A stretch of 64,000 bases of DNA from Paraburkholderia metrosideri (GCF_904848625.1 NZ_CAJHCP010000018.1:1-64000), one strand, 5' to 3'; shown: positions 26,206 through 34,028, numbered from the stretch's first letter. Made by a program: numbers and translations. Notes: generated from the sequence alone by a model not told the origin.

Positions 26206-26487
26206 TCAGGACACGTAGATGTTGTTGCTCGAATTCAGATGCGGATCGATCGTCGTCGTCACACCTGCGACAAACGCAGCGTTGTTGCCAGTTGCGTTCT
26301 CGATATTCAGCGTCGAGCTGATCAGTTGAGTGCCGTTGACCGTCTTGCTGTTGTTCGGCGCGTACATCGGCGTGAAGTTGAAATATGACGAAGACGGGCC
26401 GAAGCCGTTACCGCCGCGCACGGCGCTCATGGCCTTGCTGTCGAGTTGTTCGGTGATGGACAGGTCTTTGATCATCAGCGTGTTCAT
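26206..26487 (-). CDS. Double-glycine-leader secreted protein precursor 2
   Basis: 93 residues; AGGAGA lies 7 bases before the ATG. Residues 1-26 are identical to the leader of precursor 3, ending 'LDSKAMSAVRGG'. The ~67-residue core begins NGFGPSSSYFNF, is Asn/Ser/Thr-rich, lacks cysteine, and is clearly paralogous to precursor 3 along its length. It is driven by its own sigma54 promoter and lies directly upstream of the export operon on the same strand, so high peptide expression could be coupled to machinery expression. Cleavage after GG26 by the C39 exporter is inferred from the leader. Confidence 0.78.
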   Translation of the reverse strand: MNTLMIKDLSITEQLDSKAMSAVRGGNGFGPSSSYFNFTPMYAPNNSKTVNGTQLISSTLNIENATGNNAAFVAGVTTTIDPHLNSSNNIYVS

Positions 26488-26533
26488 GGTAAATCTCCTG
26501 AGAAGGGGAACTGCACAGTGTTGCGATTAGGTT

Positions 26534-26552
26534 CGAGCAACTTGTCTGCTCG
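26534..26552 (-). promoter_or_regulatory. Conserved 5'-UTR stem-loop of precursor 2
   Basis: CGAGCA and TGCTCG enclose a 7-base loop. The stem and loop (GACAAGT on the coding strand) are identical in precursor 3, inside a ~60-bp conserved block that runs from the -24 element onward. Confidence 0.65.
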
Positions 26553-26563
26553 AGTGTCACTAA

Positions 26564-26579
26564 TGCATGGGCTGTGCCA
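26564..26579 (-). promoter_or_regulatory. Sigma54 (-24/-12) promoter of precursor 2
   Basis: On the minus strand it reads TGGCAC-AGCCC-ATGCA, one mismatch from TGGCAC-N5-TTGCA, 77 bp before the start codon. Precursor 3 has the same arrangement. Confidence 0.8.
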
Positions 26580-26743
26580 GTGTGGGTCTCCGTTCTCTGA
26601 AAATCTTCCGGATGCCTTTATACACAGGGCTTTGGGAATAACGCATATTCAAATGCGCCGAACACTCGGGCGAAACCCAAAGCGTGAATGCCGGATCACA
26701 GCCAACATGTCGCGCGAAGCTGTTGGCCAGATCGCGACATCGA

Positions 26744-27178
26744 TCATCGTGCAATAACCGTAATTTTTTTCGAATACACCGGCGGGTTGTGCGGCATATG
26801 CATGTCATCGCCCATCAACAATTGCAACGTGTGCTTTCCCGGCGGCAACTGGATTGTCGTTTCAGTTTCACCCGCGCCGAAATGCAGATGATTGCGATCC
26901 GATGGAATTTCCTGATCCATCGGCGGCAGGTCGGTATCGATCAGCAAATGATGGTGACCGGTATTCGGATATTTGACGCCTTTCGGCGCCACGCCCATAT
27001 AGCGCAGGCCGAACCACACTCTGAAAGGCTTATTGGCGGCCACCACCTGGCCGTCATTCGGATAACCGATATAGGCATGGGCGGCGGCTGGCGCGGGTGT
27101 CGCCCCGGCCAGAGCTGAAACGGGCAACGCCAATGCCGCCGACGTCACGAACGCCGCGACCGCGATGATCTTGTACAT
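26744..27178 (-). CDS. DUF4399 exported protein A
   Basis: 144 residues: a signal peptide (AVAAFVTSAALALPVSALA) and one DUF4399 domain. The characteristic His-rich core 'NTGHHHLLIDTDLP' is present, then 'HLHFGAGETETTIQLPPGKHTLQL' and a C-terminal 'VYSKKITV'. The clustered histidines suggest metal binding, but the family function is not established. It is the closer of two tandem paralogues (about 60-70% alike by eye) placed between precursor 2 and the caspase gene, so it may be a periplasmic or secreted accessory of the peptide system. Confidence 0.8.
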   Translation of the reverse strand: MYKIIAVAAFVTSAALALPVSALAGATPAPAAAHAYIGYPNDGQVVAANKPFRVWFGLRYMGVAPKGVKYPNTGHHHLLIDTDLPPMDQEIPSDRNHLHFGAGETETTIQLPPGKHTLQLLMGDDMHMPHNPPVYSKKITVIAR

Positions 27179-27224
27179 AAGGTCTCTCCGTCCTGATCGA
27201 CCCGCTTTGAGCGAACGGATCGCG

Positions 27225-27710
27225 CTAGTTCTTTAGCACGGTGATGGTGATTTTTTTCGAATACACAGGCGGCACGTGAGGTACGTGGTTGTGGTCGCCG
27301 AGAATCAGCTGCAACGTGTGCTTGCCCGGCGGCAGTTCGATACGCGCGTCCGTTTCACCCGCACCGAAGTGCAGATGGGTGCGGTCCGACGGAATTTCCT
27401 GGTCGAGCGCCGGCAGGTCGGTGTCGATCAATAGATGGTGATGGCCCGTATTCGGAAACGCGACACCTTTCGGGCAGATGCCCATATTGCGCAGCCCCAT
27501 TCGCACCCACAGCTTGCCGCCATGAATCACGGCGCCGTCTGAAGGCCAGATGATGTACTCCTCCGCGCCTGGCGGCGACGCGGTCTGTTCCGCTTGCGCC
27601 AGGCTGCCCACGACTACAAGCGTCGCGCACATCACCGCGCGCAATGCGGCAAGACGTCCATGGATGCCACCGCGCCTGTTGGACACAACGGGGATCAGGG
27701 TTATTCGCAT
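27225..27710 (-). CDS. DUF4399 exported protein B
   Basis: 161 residues from the ATG at 27710 (GGAGAG 7 bases upstream); the open frame continues to 27881 without support. The N-terminus has a hydrophobic export signal ending 'VVVGSLAQA'. The DUF4399 core repeats the landmarks of the neighbour: 'NTGHHHLLIDTDLPALDQE', 'HLHFGAGETDARIELPPGKHTLQL', 'VYSKKITI'. It precedes the paralogue by 46 bp on the same strand, so the two are a tandem duplication in one operon. Function unknown. Confidence 0.8.
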   Translation of the reverse strand: MRITLIPVVSNRRGGIHGRLAALRAVMCATLVVVGSLAQAEQTASPPGAEEYIIWPSDGAVIHGGKLWVRMGLRNMGICPKGVAFPNTGHHHLLIDTDLPALDQEIPSDRTHLHFGAGETDARIELPPGKHTLQLILGDHNHVPHVPPVYSKKITITVLKN

Positions 27711-28075
27711 AGCGCACTCTCCTGAAGAGTGGTCATGGCCACCTCGGTTGCGCGGGGCAGGCCGAACGATCCGGCTGGATATCGCGGGCGCGAGTGACTG
27801 GACGACCGCATGGTTAAAACGGCCATGCCGCGCTACTTTGTGAATTAGCTTAGGACGTAACTTGCCAAAAAGATACGCCACACTCGTTATCCATATACCG
27901 CGTTGGGTACACGCGGACAGTTGTGACGCACAAAGCGCGTGCTATGGTTATTAACAGGTTGTAGATGGATGGTCGATAGCGGCATCGATGCTTCGCGCCG
28001 GGTACTTCAACAATCGCTGCGGGCAAGGTGGTCCTCGAATGCCTATGTTCTGTCCGGGACAAACAGGATGTGAAG
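27711..28075. other. Divergent spacer between DUF4399 operon and caspase gene
   Basis: About 365 bases with no supported gene, AT-richer near 27840-27960. No RpoN core element was found here on either strand, unlike the precursor genes. Confidence 0.4.
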
Positions 28076-30004
28076 ATGTGGCGAATATTCATGCTGATGT
28101 GCATGGCTGGGGCAATCCACACGCATTGCGATAATGCCTATGCCGCAACGCAACGCGAGGATGCGAACTGGAGTACGAATTCGCTCAACGCACACGCCCC
28201 ACGTGTCGCGCTCGTGATTGGCAACGGCGCATATGGCAGCGTTGCCGGTCCCGTCCAGCACAATGCTCCGCGCGATGCCGAAGCGATGCGCGACCAGCTG
28301 CGTGCGCTCGGCTTCGACGTGATCCTGCGCACGAATGCCACGCCGCAGGAGATGCAACAGGCGATCGGTGAATTCCGCCAGCATCTGGAAGCCGGGGGCA
28401 CCGGCCTCTTCTATTTCGCGGGACACGGGATGCAAATTGGCCGGCAGACACTGCTGATTCCTGCAGGACTCGACACACGCGCTCCCGCATCGGTGATAAG
28501 CAACAGCATTGACCTGCGCACCGTATTGCAGGCAATGCAGAAGCCGCGCGCCGGTCAACTGAATGTCGTCATTCTCGACACGTGCCTGAACAATCCTTTT
28601 TCCGCCGGCGCAGCAACCGGCACATCCGCCCTTCCTGCCCATACCGTGGTTGCGTACGCGACGGCAATGGGCAACTTCGCCGCGGACGGCCAACAGCACG
28701 GCATTTATACGAGCGCGTTACTGAATGCACTGAACAGCGCGCCATCGCGGGAAAGTTTTGCCGGGCTGCTGCAACGGGTGGCCACGCGGGTTGTCGATAT
28801 CACACACGGCGCGCAAAGGCCCTGGATTGCAGCATCGCAGTCTCTGTCCTTCAGGCTGGCTGCAAACGCTCGTGACGACGACAGCAACGCAATCACGCCG
28901 CTTGCGTATAACGAAACCGTCGTTAGCTCACATAGCCGAGGCATTCTCCCCAAAGACAGTAGCGAGCAGTACGAGATCACCTTCTGGAATTCAATCAAGG
29001 ACAGCACCTATCCCGCCGATTACGATGCGTATCTGAAGGCCTATCCTAATGGGCGGTTCGCCACGCTGGCTCACGCGCGCATCGATCGTCTTCGTGCCGC
29101 GGCGTCGAATCCTCCCGCCGTCACGTCACCCGCAGCGCCTGCCGTTGCACCGGCGCCTCAAGCGGCTCGCCCAGCAACGCCGCCAGGCGCCGCCGCGCAA
29201 GAACACCCGCATACCACGGCAACGCCAATAGCAGGCACGCCCGCCACCGCAGCGGCCACAACGAGGCCGGTGACGCACCCGCCAGCGGCCGGTGAACAAC
29301 GCGACTGTGCCACCTGTCCCGTCATGATCGCAGTGCCCGCCGGCTCGTTTCCGATGGGTAGCAACACCGATGACCCTTCCGAAAAGCCTGTTCATCATGT
29401 GACCATTGCTGCACCGTTTGCGATCGGCAAATATGAAGTGACAGTGGAACAGTGGAATGCCTGCGTCGCCGCGAATGCGTGTCAGAAATTGACGCCCGAG
29501 AGCAACGCCAACAAAACCGCACCGGCACGCGACGTCAGTTGGGACGACGCACAACAGTACGCAAAATGGCTCAGCAAGATAACGAATAAGCCGTACCGTC
29601 TCCCCACCGAAGCCGAATGGGAATATGCAGACCGTGGCGGCACCACCTCCGCCTACTGGTGGGGCGATCAGATGCGCAAAGGCAACGCGAACTGCAAGGA
29701 CTGCGGAGATCCGTGGCATAAGGAAGGGCCAGAAGCCGTCGGCTCGTTCGCCCCGAATCCGCTGGGTCTTTACGATATGAACGGCAGCGTCTGGGAATGG
29801 ACCGCCGATTGTTGGCATAACAGCTATCAGGGTGCGCCTGCGGACGGTCACACATGGGACAGCCCTGGCTGCGACATGCGCGTCATTCGCGGCGGTTCAT
29901 GGCGCGAGGACGGCACCTATATGCTCAGCGCCACGCGCTTCAAATACAGTGCGGGGGTCCGTCAGTCGCAAGATGGGCTGCGGGTCGTCAAAGACCTCAG
30001 GTGA
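28076..30004 (+). CDS. Secreted caspase-FGE fusion protein
   Basis: 642 residues from ATG 28076 (AGGA upstream; frame open to 28028). A signal peptide (FMLMCMAGAIHTHC...AYA) is followed by a caspase/metacaspase-type p20 domain (~42-270) with catalytic His117 in 'YFAGHGMQ' and Cys170 in 'ILDTCLNNPF'. A Pro/Ala/Thr-rich linker (~340-410) and a C-terminal SUMF1/FGE/EgtB-like domain (~412-640) complete it, with 'MIAVPAGSFPMGSNTDDPSEKP', 'RLPTEAEWEYA', 'LYDMNGSVWEW' and 'IRGGSWRED'. The caspase side may be a protease acting outside the cytoplasm. True sulfatase-type FGE activity seems unlikely because the precursor cores have no cysteine to modify. It converges with the kinase gene. Confidence 0.85.
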   Translation: MWRIFMLMCMAGAIHTHCDNAYAATQREDANWSTNSLNAHAPRVALVIGNGAYGSVAGPVQHNAPRDAEAMRDQLRALGFDVILRTNATPQEMQQAIGEFRQHLEAGGTGLFYFAGHGMQIGRQTLLIPAGLDTRAPASVISNSIDLRTVLQAMQKPRAGQLNVVILDTCLNNPFSAGAATGTSALPAHTVVAYATAMGNFAADGQQHGIYTSALLNALNSAPSRESFAGLLQRVATRVVDITHGAQRPWIAASQSLSFRLAANARDDDSNAITPLAYNETVVSSHSRGILPKDSSEQYEITFWNSIKDSTYPADYDAYLKAYPNGRFATLAHARIDRLRAAASNPPAVTSPAAPAVAPAPQAARPATPPGAAAQEHPHTTATPIAGTPATAAATTRPVTHPPAAGEQRDCATCPVMIAVPAGSFPMGSNTDDPSEKPVHHVTIAAPFAIGKYEVTVEQWNACVAANACQKLTPESNANKTAPARDVSWDDAQQYAKWLSKITNKPYRLPTEAEWEYADRGGTTSAYWWGDQMRKGNANCKDCGDPWHKEGPEAVGSFAPNPLGLYDMNGSVWEWTADCWHNSYQGAPADGHTWDSPGCDMRVIRGGSWREDGTYMLSATRFKYSAGVRQSQDGLRVVKDLR

Positions 30005-30032
30005 GCGCATAACGTGCGCGACTTCCGTGTAT

Positions 30033-32285
30033 TCAAGGCACGCGAGGTTTCGTCGTGATCGGCGCAAAATCGGCGACGAGATGATCCTGGCCGTACTTTC
30101 CGCCGATTTGCGCGAGCCGCGTATTAAGTGCGCGCAGATAGTCGGCGCGCGATTCGCTTTCCGCACGCGGCTTGTCGAATAGCGGCACGGGCGTAATCAG
30201 CAACACCACCATCTCCGAACCAAACGGCTTCGAAATGATCCAGTCGCCCGCACTGCCAATCGTGGCCGAATAGTGCGGCGGCGCCTGATTATCTTTCGCG
30301 CGCGGGCTAGGCACCATGTGCACGACGCTACCGTCCAGCTGGTAATAGTCCAGATTCACATACGAGTCGTAGCCGGGCGTGCTCACGTCGACCACTAGCG
30401 GGTCACCGTCGTTCAACTGAGCGCCTGGCGGCCGTACATGCAATTCAGCCACGCGCCCCGCTTGCCAGTTACGAACCCAATAAGGCGCAAGTGCCTTGAC
30501 GGTGTCGCATTTGTCGTCCGCGAGCGGTTCGACTTCGAGTGCGAGGGTGCCGACGCCCGGTAATGCCGTCAGCGTCTCCTTCAGATGCGCCACGCCATAA
30601 CGCTGCGAAACGTAGCCGTGCACCGTCAACGAATGATCCTGCACAGCCGCAGACAGCGCGGAACACGGCACCTGCGCGAGAACAGGTGTCACGGCAGCCA
30701 GAGTCAACGCAGGTTTGGGCGCGGGCGTCGTGGCTAAGGGCGGCGCAACAGGCGGTAAAGCGGCTACTGCCGAAGACGGCGACGCAGACGCTGTCGGCCC
30801 CGACGACATCGCAATTGCCGAGCCGTTGACTGCGCTCGCGGTGTCCATCCTCAGCACAGCAGACGCAGATTTCTCGGTCGTAGCTGCCGGCTCGACCGCA
30901 CTCCGGGCCTTTCCGGCATCAGTCGTAACGCTGCTCTGCCGACCCGGCCCCGACCGTAATGCAAACACGCCCACAGCCGCCGCGCACACCACGGCAAAAC
31001 TCGCGAGTCCCACCTTTGCCAACGTGCCCGACTTTTCCGCGCGCGCTTCGTTGTCGAACTCGGCGATAAAGCGCGTCACGCTCGATATGCGCGTGGCTCG
31101 ATCGAACGACAACGCCGCACGTAACGCGCGCCATTGCTTCGCGTCGAGATTGGGTGGCCGCTGTAGCTTGAAATCGGCATTGCGCGCCTGAGTCGCCGAC
31201 AAGCGGTCAAACGGATGATGGCCCGTCAACAACTCGTAGGTGATGCAGCCGAGCGCGTAGATATCATCACGCGGATCCGGTTCACGATGTTCGATCATTT
31301 CCGGACTGGCATAGGCAGGCGTCAATGCACCGAGGCTGCCCGGATCGAAAACCGTGGCATCGCTCTCTTCTTCCGGACGCTGAAACACGCGCGCAATGCC
31401 GAAGTCGATCACTTTCACTTCGGCGTTGGTGGTCAGAAATACGTTGGCGGGTTTGAAGTCGCAGTGAACGAAGCCGCGTTCATGCGCGTACGCGAGTGCG
31501 GCACACATGCCGCGCACGATCGGTAACGCCGCGCGCACCGGCATGCCCTGGTACCCGGGCGTGCGCAGCAGCTGGCTGAGCGGTTTGCCGCTCAGATACT
31601 CCATGGTGAGATAAACAATCGGGCCATCGCGGTCGAAGTCGTAGACCGTGATGATGTTGCGATGCGCGAGTACTTGCGCCTTGCGCGCCTCACGCTGCAA
31701 CGCGACCAGTGAATTCGGATTACCGCGGAACTGGACGTTGAGAACCTTGATCGCGAGATACGGCTTGCGATCCGACGCTTCGAGCTTGCGCAGATCGAGT
31801 GCCTTGTACACCGTACCCATCCCGCCCACGCCGAGACACTCTTCCAGTACAAAGCGGTTATTCAGGGTATCGCCAGTACCTTTGATCTGATCGTGTGCGG
31901 CGCCGCCGCTAGCACTCGCGGCATTGGCCGCGTTCCCCAAACTTCCCCCACTTGCGGAACGCACCGACGGAATTTCCACGGTGGTCTGAATGCCGGTTTC
32001 CTCGCCGCCGGCCGCAACGTTAGATACCCGCAACTGCTCGATGCGTCGCCGTACCTCAACGTAGAGGTCGTCTGGCAGAGGCGCTTTCCGATGCGCTGCG
32101 CCGAGCATCTCCAGCAATTGCGTGGGGGCGACTCCTTCGGTTGTCAACGTGCTGTCGAGTTGAGCCACGAACTCGTCACGGGAGAGCTCGCCGTTCTGAA
32201 AGTCGTGAATCACACGCGCAAGGCTAGCCATTTGTGCGAAGCGCCGCCGCTGCCGTTGGGCCGGATCGTATGCGACCGAAGCCAC
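30033..32285 (-). CDS. Membrane Ser/Thr protein kinase with C-terminal DUF4384-like domain
   Basis: 750 residues, GTG start (an ATG at 32231 is an alternative). An N-terminal helical region (~15-90) precedes the kinase domain (~145-400): glycine loop 'LGVGGMGTVY', Lys180, Glu199, catalytic loop His274-Cys-Asp276-x-Lys278..Asn281, and Asp294-Phe-Gly. The HRD arginine is Cys, so it is a non-RD kinase. One membrane helix (~425-445) is followed by an Ala/Ser/Pro-rich linker, a BON-like segment and a C-terminal region resembling DUF4384 ('GDPLVVDVSTPGYDSYVNLDYYQLDGSVVHMVPSP'-type), outside the cytoplasm. It likely senses the envelope and phosphorylates targets opposed by the PP2C protein and read by the FHA protein. 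Confidence 0.88.
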   Translation of the reverse strand: MASVAYDPAQRQRRRFAQMASLARVIHDFQNGELSRDEFVAQLDSTLTTEGVAPTQLLEMLGAAHRKAPLPDDLYVEVRRRIEQLRVSNVAAGGEETGIQTTVEIPSVRSASGGSLGNAANAASASGGAAHDQIKGTGDTLNNRFVLEECLGVGGMGTVYKALDLRKLEASDRKPYLAIKVLNVQFRGNPNSLVALQREARKAQVLAHRNIITVYDFDRDGPIVYLTMEYLSGKPLSQLLRTPGYQGMPVRAALPIVRGMCAALAYAHERGFVHCDFKPANVFLTTNAEVKVIDFGIARVFQRPEEESDATVFDPGSLGALTPAYASPEMIEHREPDPRDDIYALGCITYELLTGHHPFDRLSATQARNADFKLQRPPNLDAKQWRALRAALSFDRATRISSVTRFIAEFDNEARAEKSGTLAKVGLASFAVVCAAAVGVFALRSGPGRQSSVTTDAGKARSAVEPAATTEKSASAVLRMDTASAVNGSAIAMSSGPTASASPSSAVAALPPVAPPLATTPAPKPALTLAAVTPVLAQVPCSALSAAVQDHSLTVHGYVSQRYGVAHLKETLTALPGVGTLALEVEPLADDKCDTVKALAPYWVRNWQAGRVAELHVRPPGAQLNDGDPLVVDVSTPGYDSYVNLDYYQLDGSVVHMVPSPRAKDNQAPPHYSATIGSAGDWIISKPFGSEMVVLLITPVPLFDKPRAESESRADYLRALNTRLAQIGGKYGQDHLVADFAPITTKPRVP

Positions 32286-32436
32286 GCGGGCCGATAGAAG
32301 AATTCCCGTAACCAGTTACATGTGCCGCTTCGATACTAGCTCCCGGTCCACGCTTTCGCAAACCAGGATTGGCCCGCGACACATGGCGCATGCGCTGGAC
32401 GCAGGTGTCGTTCGATCTCCAACAGCATTCGACCGA

Positions 32437-32451
32437 GTGTCGGACATACAC
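32437..32451 (+). promoter_or_regulatory. Candidate enhancer (UAS) for the sigma54 activator
   Basis: The dyad GTGT-CGGACAT-ACAC lies ~115 bp upstream of the -24 element of precursor 3, a typical enhancer distance. The same GTGT-N7-ACAC pattern occurs at 13865-13879 near precursor 1. Only two sites fit, so this is tentative. Confidence 0.3.
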
Positions 32452-32565
32452 CACCGCTCGCGCGCCAATCCACTGAGGCGCGGCGTTTCCCTGTTCACCC
32501 GTGATCCACGCGAAAGCCCTGTGCATCAAGCCTTCTACAACTTTATTAGGAACCTTGACTAAAAC

Positions 32566-32581
32566 TGGCACAGGCCATGCA
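32566..32581 (+). promoter_or_regulatory. Sigma54 (-24/-12) promoter of precursor 3
   Basis: TGGCAC-AGGCC-ATGCA, one mismatch from the RpoN core, 75 bp before the start codon. The block from here through the stem-loop is nearly identical to that of precursor 2. Confidence 0.8.
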
Positions 32582-32592
32582 TTAGTGACTAC

Positions 32593-32611
32593 CGAGCAGA
32601 CAAGTTGCTCG
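32593..32611 (+). promoter_or_regulatory. Conserved 5'-UTR stem-loop of precursor 3
   Basis: CGAGCA (32593-32598), loop GACAAGT, TGCTCG (32606-32611); identical to the element before precursor 2. Confidence 0.65.
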
Positions 32612-32655
32612 AACCCAACCGAAAGACGTAATTTTTTTCTTCCAGGAGATTCACC

Positions 32656-32934
32656 ATGAACACGCTGATGATCAAAGACCTGTCCATCACCGAACAACTC
32701 GACAGCAAGGCCATGAGCGCCGTGCGCGGCGGCAATGGCTTCGGCTCGTCGACGTCTTACTACAACTTCAGCCCGATCTACGCGCCGAACAACAGTAAGA
32801 ACGTCAGCGGCACCCAACTGATCAGCAACGAACTGAACATGCAGAACGCTACGGGCAACAGCGTTGCGTTCGCCGCCGGCCTCAGCTCGACGCTCAACCC
32901 CAGCATCAACTCGGGCAACAGCATCCACGTCTAA
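32656..32934 (+). CDS. Double-glycine-leader secreted protein precursor 3
   Basis: 92 residues; CAGGAG before the ATG. The 26-residue leader is identical to precursor 2. The core begins NGFGSSTSYYNFSPIYAP and shares most positions with precursor 2 ('APNNSK', 'GTQLIS', 'NATGN'), diverging toward the C-terminus. No cysteine. It opens a three-gene run (precursors 3, 4, 5) behind one sigma54 promoter, ending at a strong terminator at 33741-33779. Together with precursor 2 it forms an inverted duplication flanking the DUF4399, caspase and kinase genes. Confidence 0.78.
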   Translation: MNTLMIKDLSITEQLDSKAMSAVRGGNGFGSSTSYYNFSPIYAPNNSKNVSGTQLISNELNMQNATGNSVAFAAGLSSTLNPSINSGNSIHV

Positions 32935-32941
32935 AACGTGA

Positions 32942-32980
32942 CGAGGCGAGGTGCCCGCATTAGCGGAGCACTTCGCCTCG
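32942..32980 (+). promoter_or_regulatory. 13-bp stem-loop between precursors 3 and 4
   Basis: CGAGGCGAGGTGC (32942-32954) pairs with GCACTTCGCCTCG (32968-32980) with one G-U pair, 13-base loop, no T-run. It could set the relative amounts of the flanking messages. Confidence 0.55.
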
Positions 32981-33025
32981 CGCCTTCCACGCCCGTCGTC
33001 TTCCGCGCACCTTTGGAGAATCACC

Positions 33026-33310
33026 ATGTCATCCCTCACGATTCGCGATCTGTCCCGCACCCGCGAGCTGGACCGCCGCGCCATGTCGGCAGTGTCTGGC
33101 GGCACGGGAAGCAACGTGCCTGGCCTGCCCTCGGTGGCCGGTCTCAGTGGCATTGCCAATGTCAATGTTTCGGTCAATCAGAACCTCACTCAGATGCAGT
33201 ACGTCAATGTGGCGGCCCTTAACAACGTCGGCGTGATTGGTGCGGGTTTCGTGCCGCTGCATCTGAACGTTAGTCCGTCGCTGTGGGGTGGCAATTACGC
33301 TACGGTGTGA
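33026..33310 (+). CDS. Double-glycine-leader secreted protein precursor 4
   Basis: 94 residues from ATG 33026 with GGAG 8 bases upstream. The leader ends 'LDRRAMSAVSGG' at residue 26, aligned with the other precursors. The 68-residue core is unlike precursors 2 and 3: Val/Asn/Gln-rich alternation ('NVNVSVNQNLTQMQYVNV') and a 'VSPSLWGGNYATV' end, no cysteine, a composition suggestive of beta-structure. It has no RpoN core of its own and is probably read from the promoter of precursor 3. Confidence 0.72.
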   Translation: MSSLTIRDLSRTRELDRRAMSAVSGGTGSNVPGLPSVAGLSGIANVNVSVNQNLTQMQYVNVAALNNVGVIGAGFVPLHLNVSPSLWGGNYATV

Positions 33311-33434
33311 CGGCACGCAGTAGAAAGGAACCGGAGATTGTCCGACTACTGCCGCATCATTGCCAACCCACAAGCCGCTGACGGATTTCCTATACTGATA
33401 GTGCGACGAGACCACTGCACATCGAATAACAGCC

Positions 33435-33474
33435 TCGAGCGGCGACCGGCCCATCGCACCGGCCAGCCGCTCGA
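33435..33474 (+). promoter_or_regulatory. 5'-UTR stem-loop of precursor 5
   Basis: TCGAGCGGC (33435-33443) and GCCGCTCGA (33466-33474) form a perfect 9-bp stem with an inner CCGG/CCGG extension, followed by TTTCTTTT, 20 bases before the start codon. It could act as an attenuator or terminator as well as a leader structure. Confidence 0.6.
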
Positions 33475-33493
33475 TTTCTTTTGTGGAGCCACC

Positions 33494-33712
33494 ATGGCCA
33501 AGCTCATCATTAAAGACCTCGCGGATAGCGTCGAACTCGATCGCGAAGCAATGGCCGCGATTGTCGGCGGTGCGCGAGTCGGTGCGCGCTCGAGCGTGGC
33601 TGCGCCTCTGGTGCCGGCTTCGAAGCGGGTCGTCGACTATCCGCCTGGCTTTCCCGGCGCGCATCGGCAGATCGCCATAGCAGCTTTGCAACGCATCAGA
33701 CAGGGTAGCTAA
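33494..33712 (+). CDS. Double-glycine-leader secreted protein precursor 5
   Basis: 72 residues from ATG 33494 (GGAG 6 bases upstream). The leader 'MAKLIIKDLADSVELDREAM' then AAIVGG ends at residue 26 like its siblings. The 46-residue core differs from all the others: basic (six Arg, one Lys), with 'YPPGFPGAHRQIAIAALQRIRQGS', a possible amphipathic cationic C-terminus of the kind found in membrane-active peptides (inference). It is last before a rho-independent terminator. No cysteine. Confidence 0.7.
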   Translation: MAKLIIKDLADSVELDREAMAAIVGGARVGARSSVAAPLVPASKRVVDYPPGFPGAHRQIAIAALQRIRQGS

Positions 33713-33740
33713 TTGCGCTTTCGCGGATTCCTCGCAACGG

Positions 33741-33779
33741 AAACGGCACACGTCATCTGCGCGTGCCGTTTTTATTTTT
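33741..33779 (+). terminator. Rho-independent terminator after precursor 5
   Basis: AAACGGCAC (33741-33749) pairs with GTGCCGTTT (33763-33771), followed by a T-rich run to 33779. Confidence 0.88.
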
Positions 33780-33957
33780 GCGGAGCGCGCGAGCGTCGCG
33801 CACCCACCATTTGAATGTGTTTCGTAGGGCCCGTCACAACACTTTTTCCCGGCTTCGCGTTGACTCGCCTTCCCGCATAAGCAGCACGCAGCGCAACAGG
33901 CCGCCTGGATTGGCACGGCTAGCACGCTTCGCATTGCGCACCGGCGCCGCTGGAAAT

Positions 33958-33973
33958 TGGCATATCCCTTGCA
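33958..33973 (+). promoter_or_regulatory. Sigma54 (-24/-12) promoter of precursor 6
   Basis: TGGCAT-ATCCC-TTGCA, one mismatch in the -24 half, exact -12 half, 56 bp before the start codon. Confidence 0.78.
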
Positions 33974-33983
33974 GAAGTCAAAG

Positions 33984-34003
33984 CGGGCACCGCGTCGTGC
34001 CCG
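33984..34003 (+). promoter_or_regulatory. 5'-UTR stem-loop of precursor 6
   Basis: CGGGCAC (33984-33990), loop CGCGTC, GTGCCCG (33997-34003): a perfect 7-bp stem between the promoter and the ribosome-binding site. Confidence 0.6.
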
Positions 34004-34028
34004 TCTATCTACTGTCAGGAGTACCGCC

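Noticed and set aside
33984..34003. Riboswitch before precursor 6
   Set aside because: Only a single short stem-loop is present, far too small for any known aptamer class.
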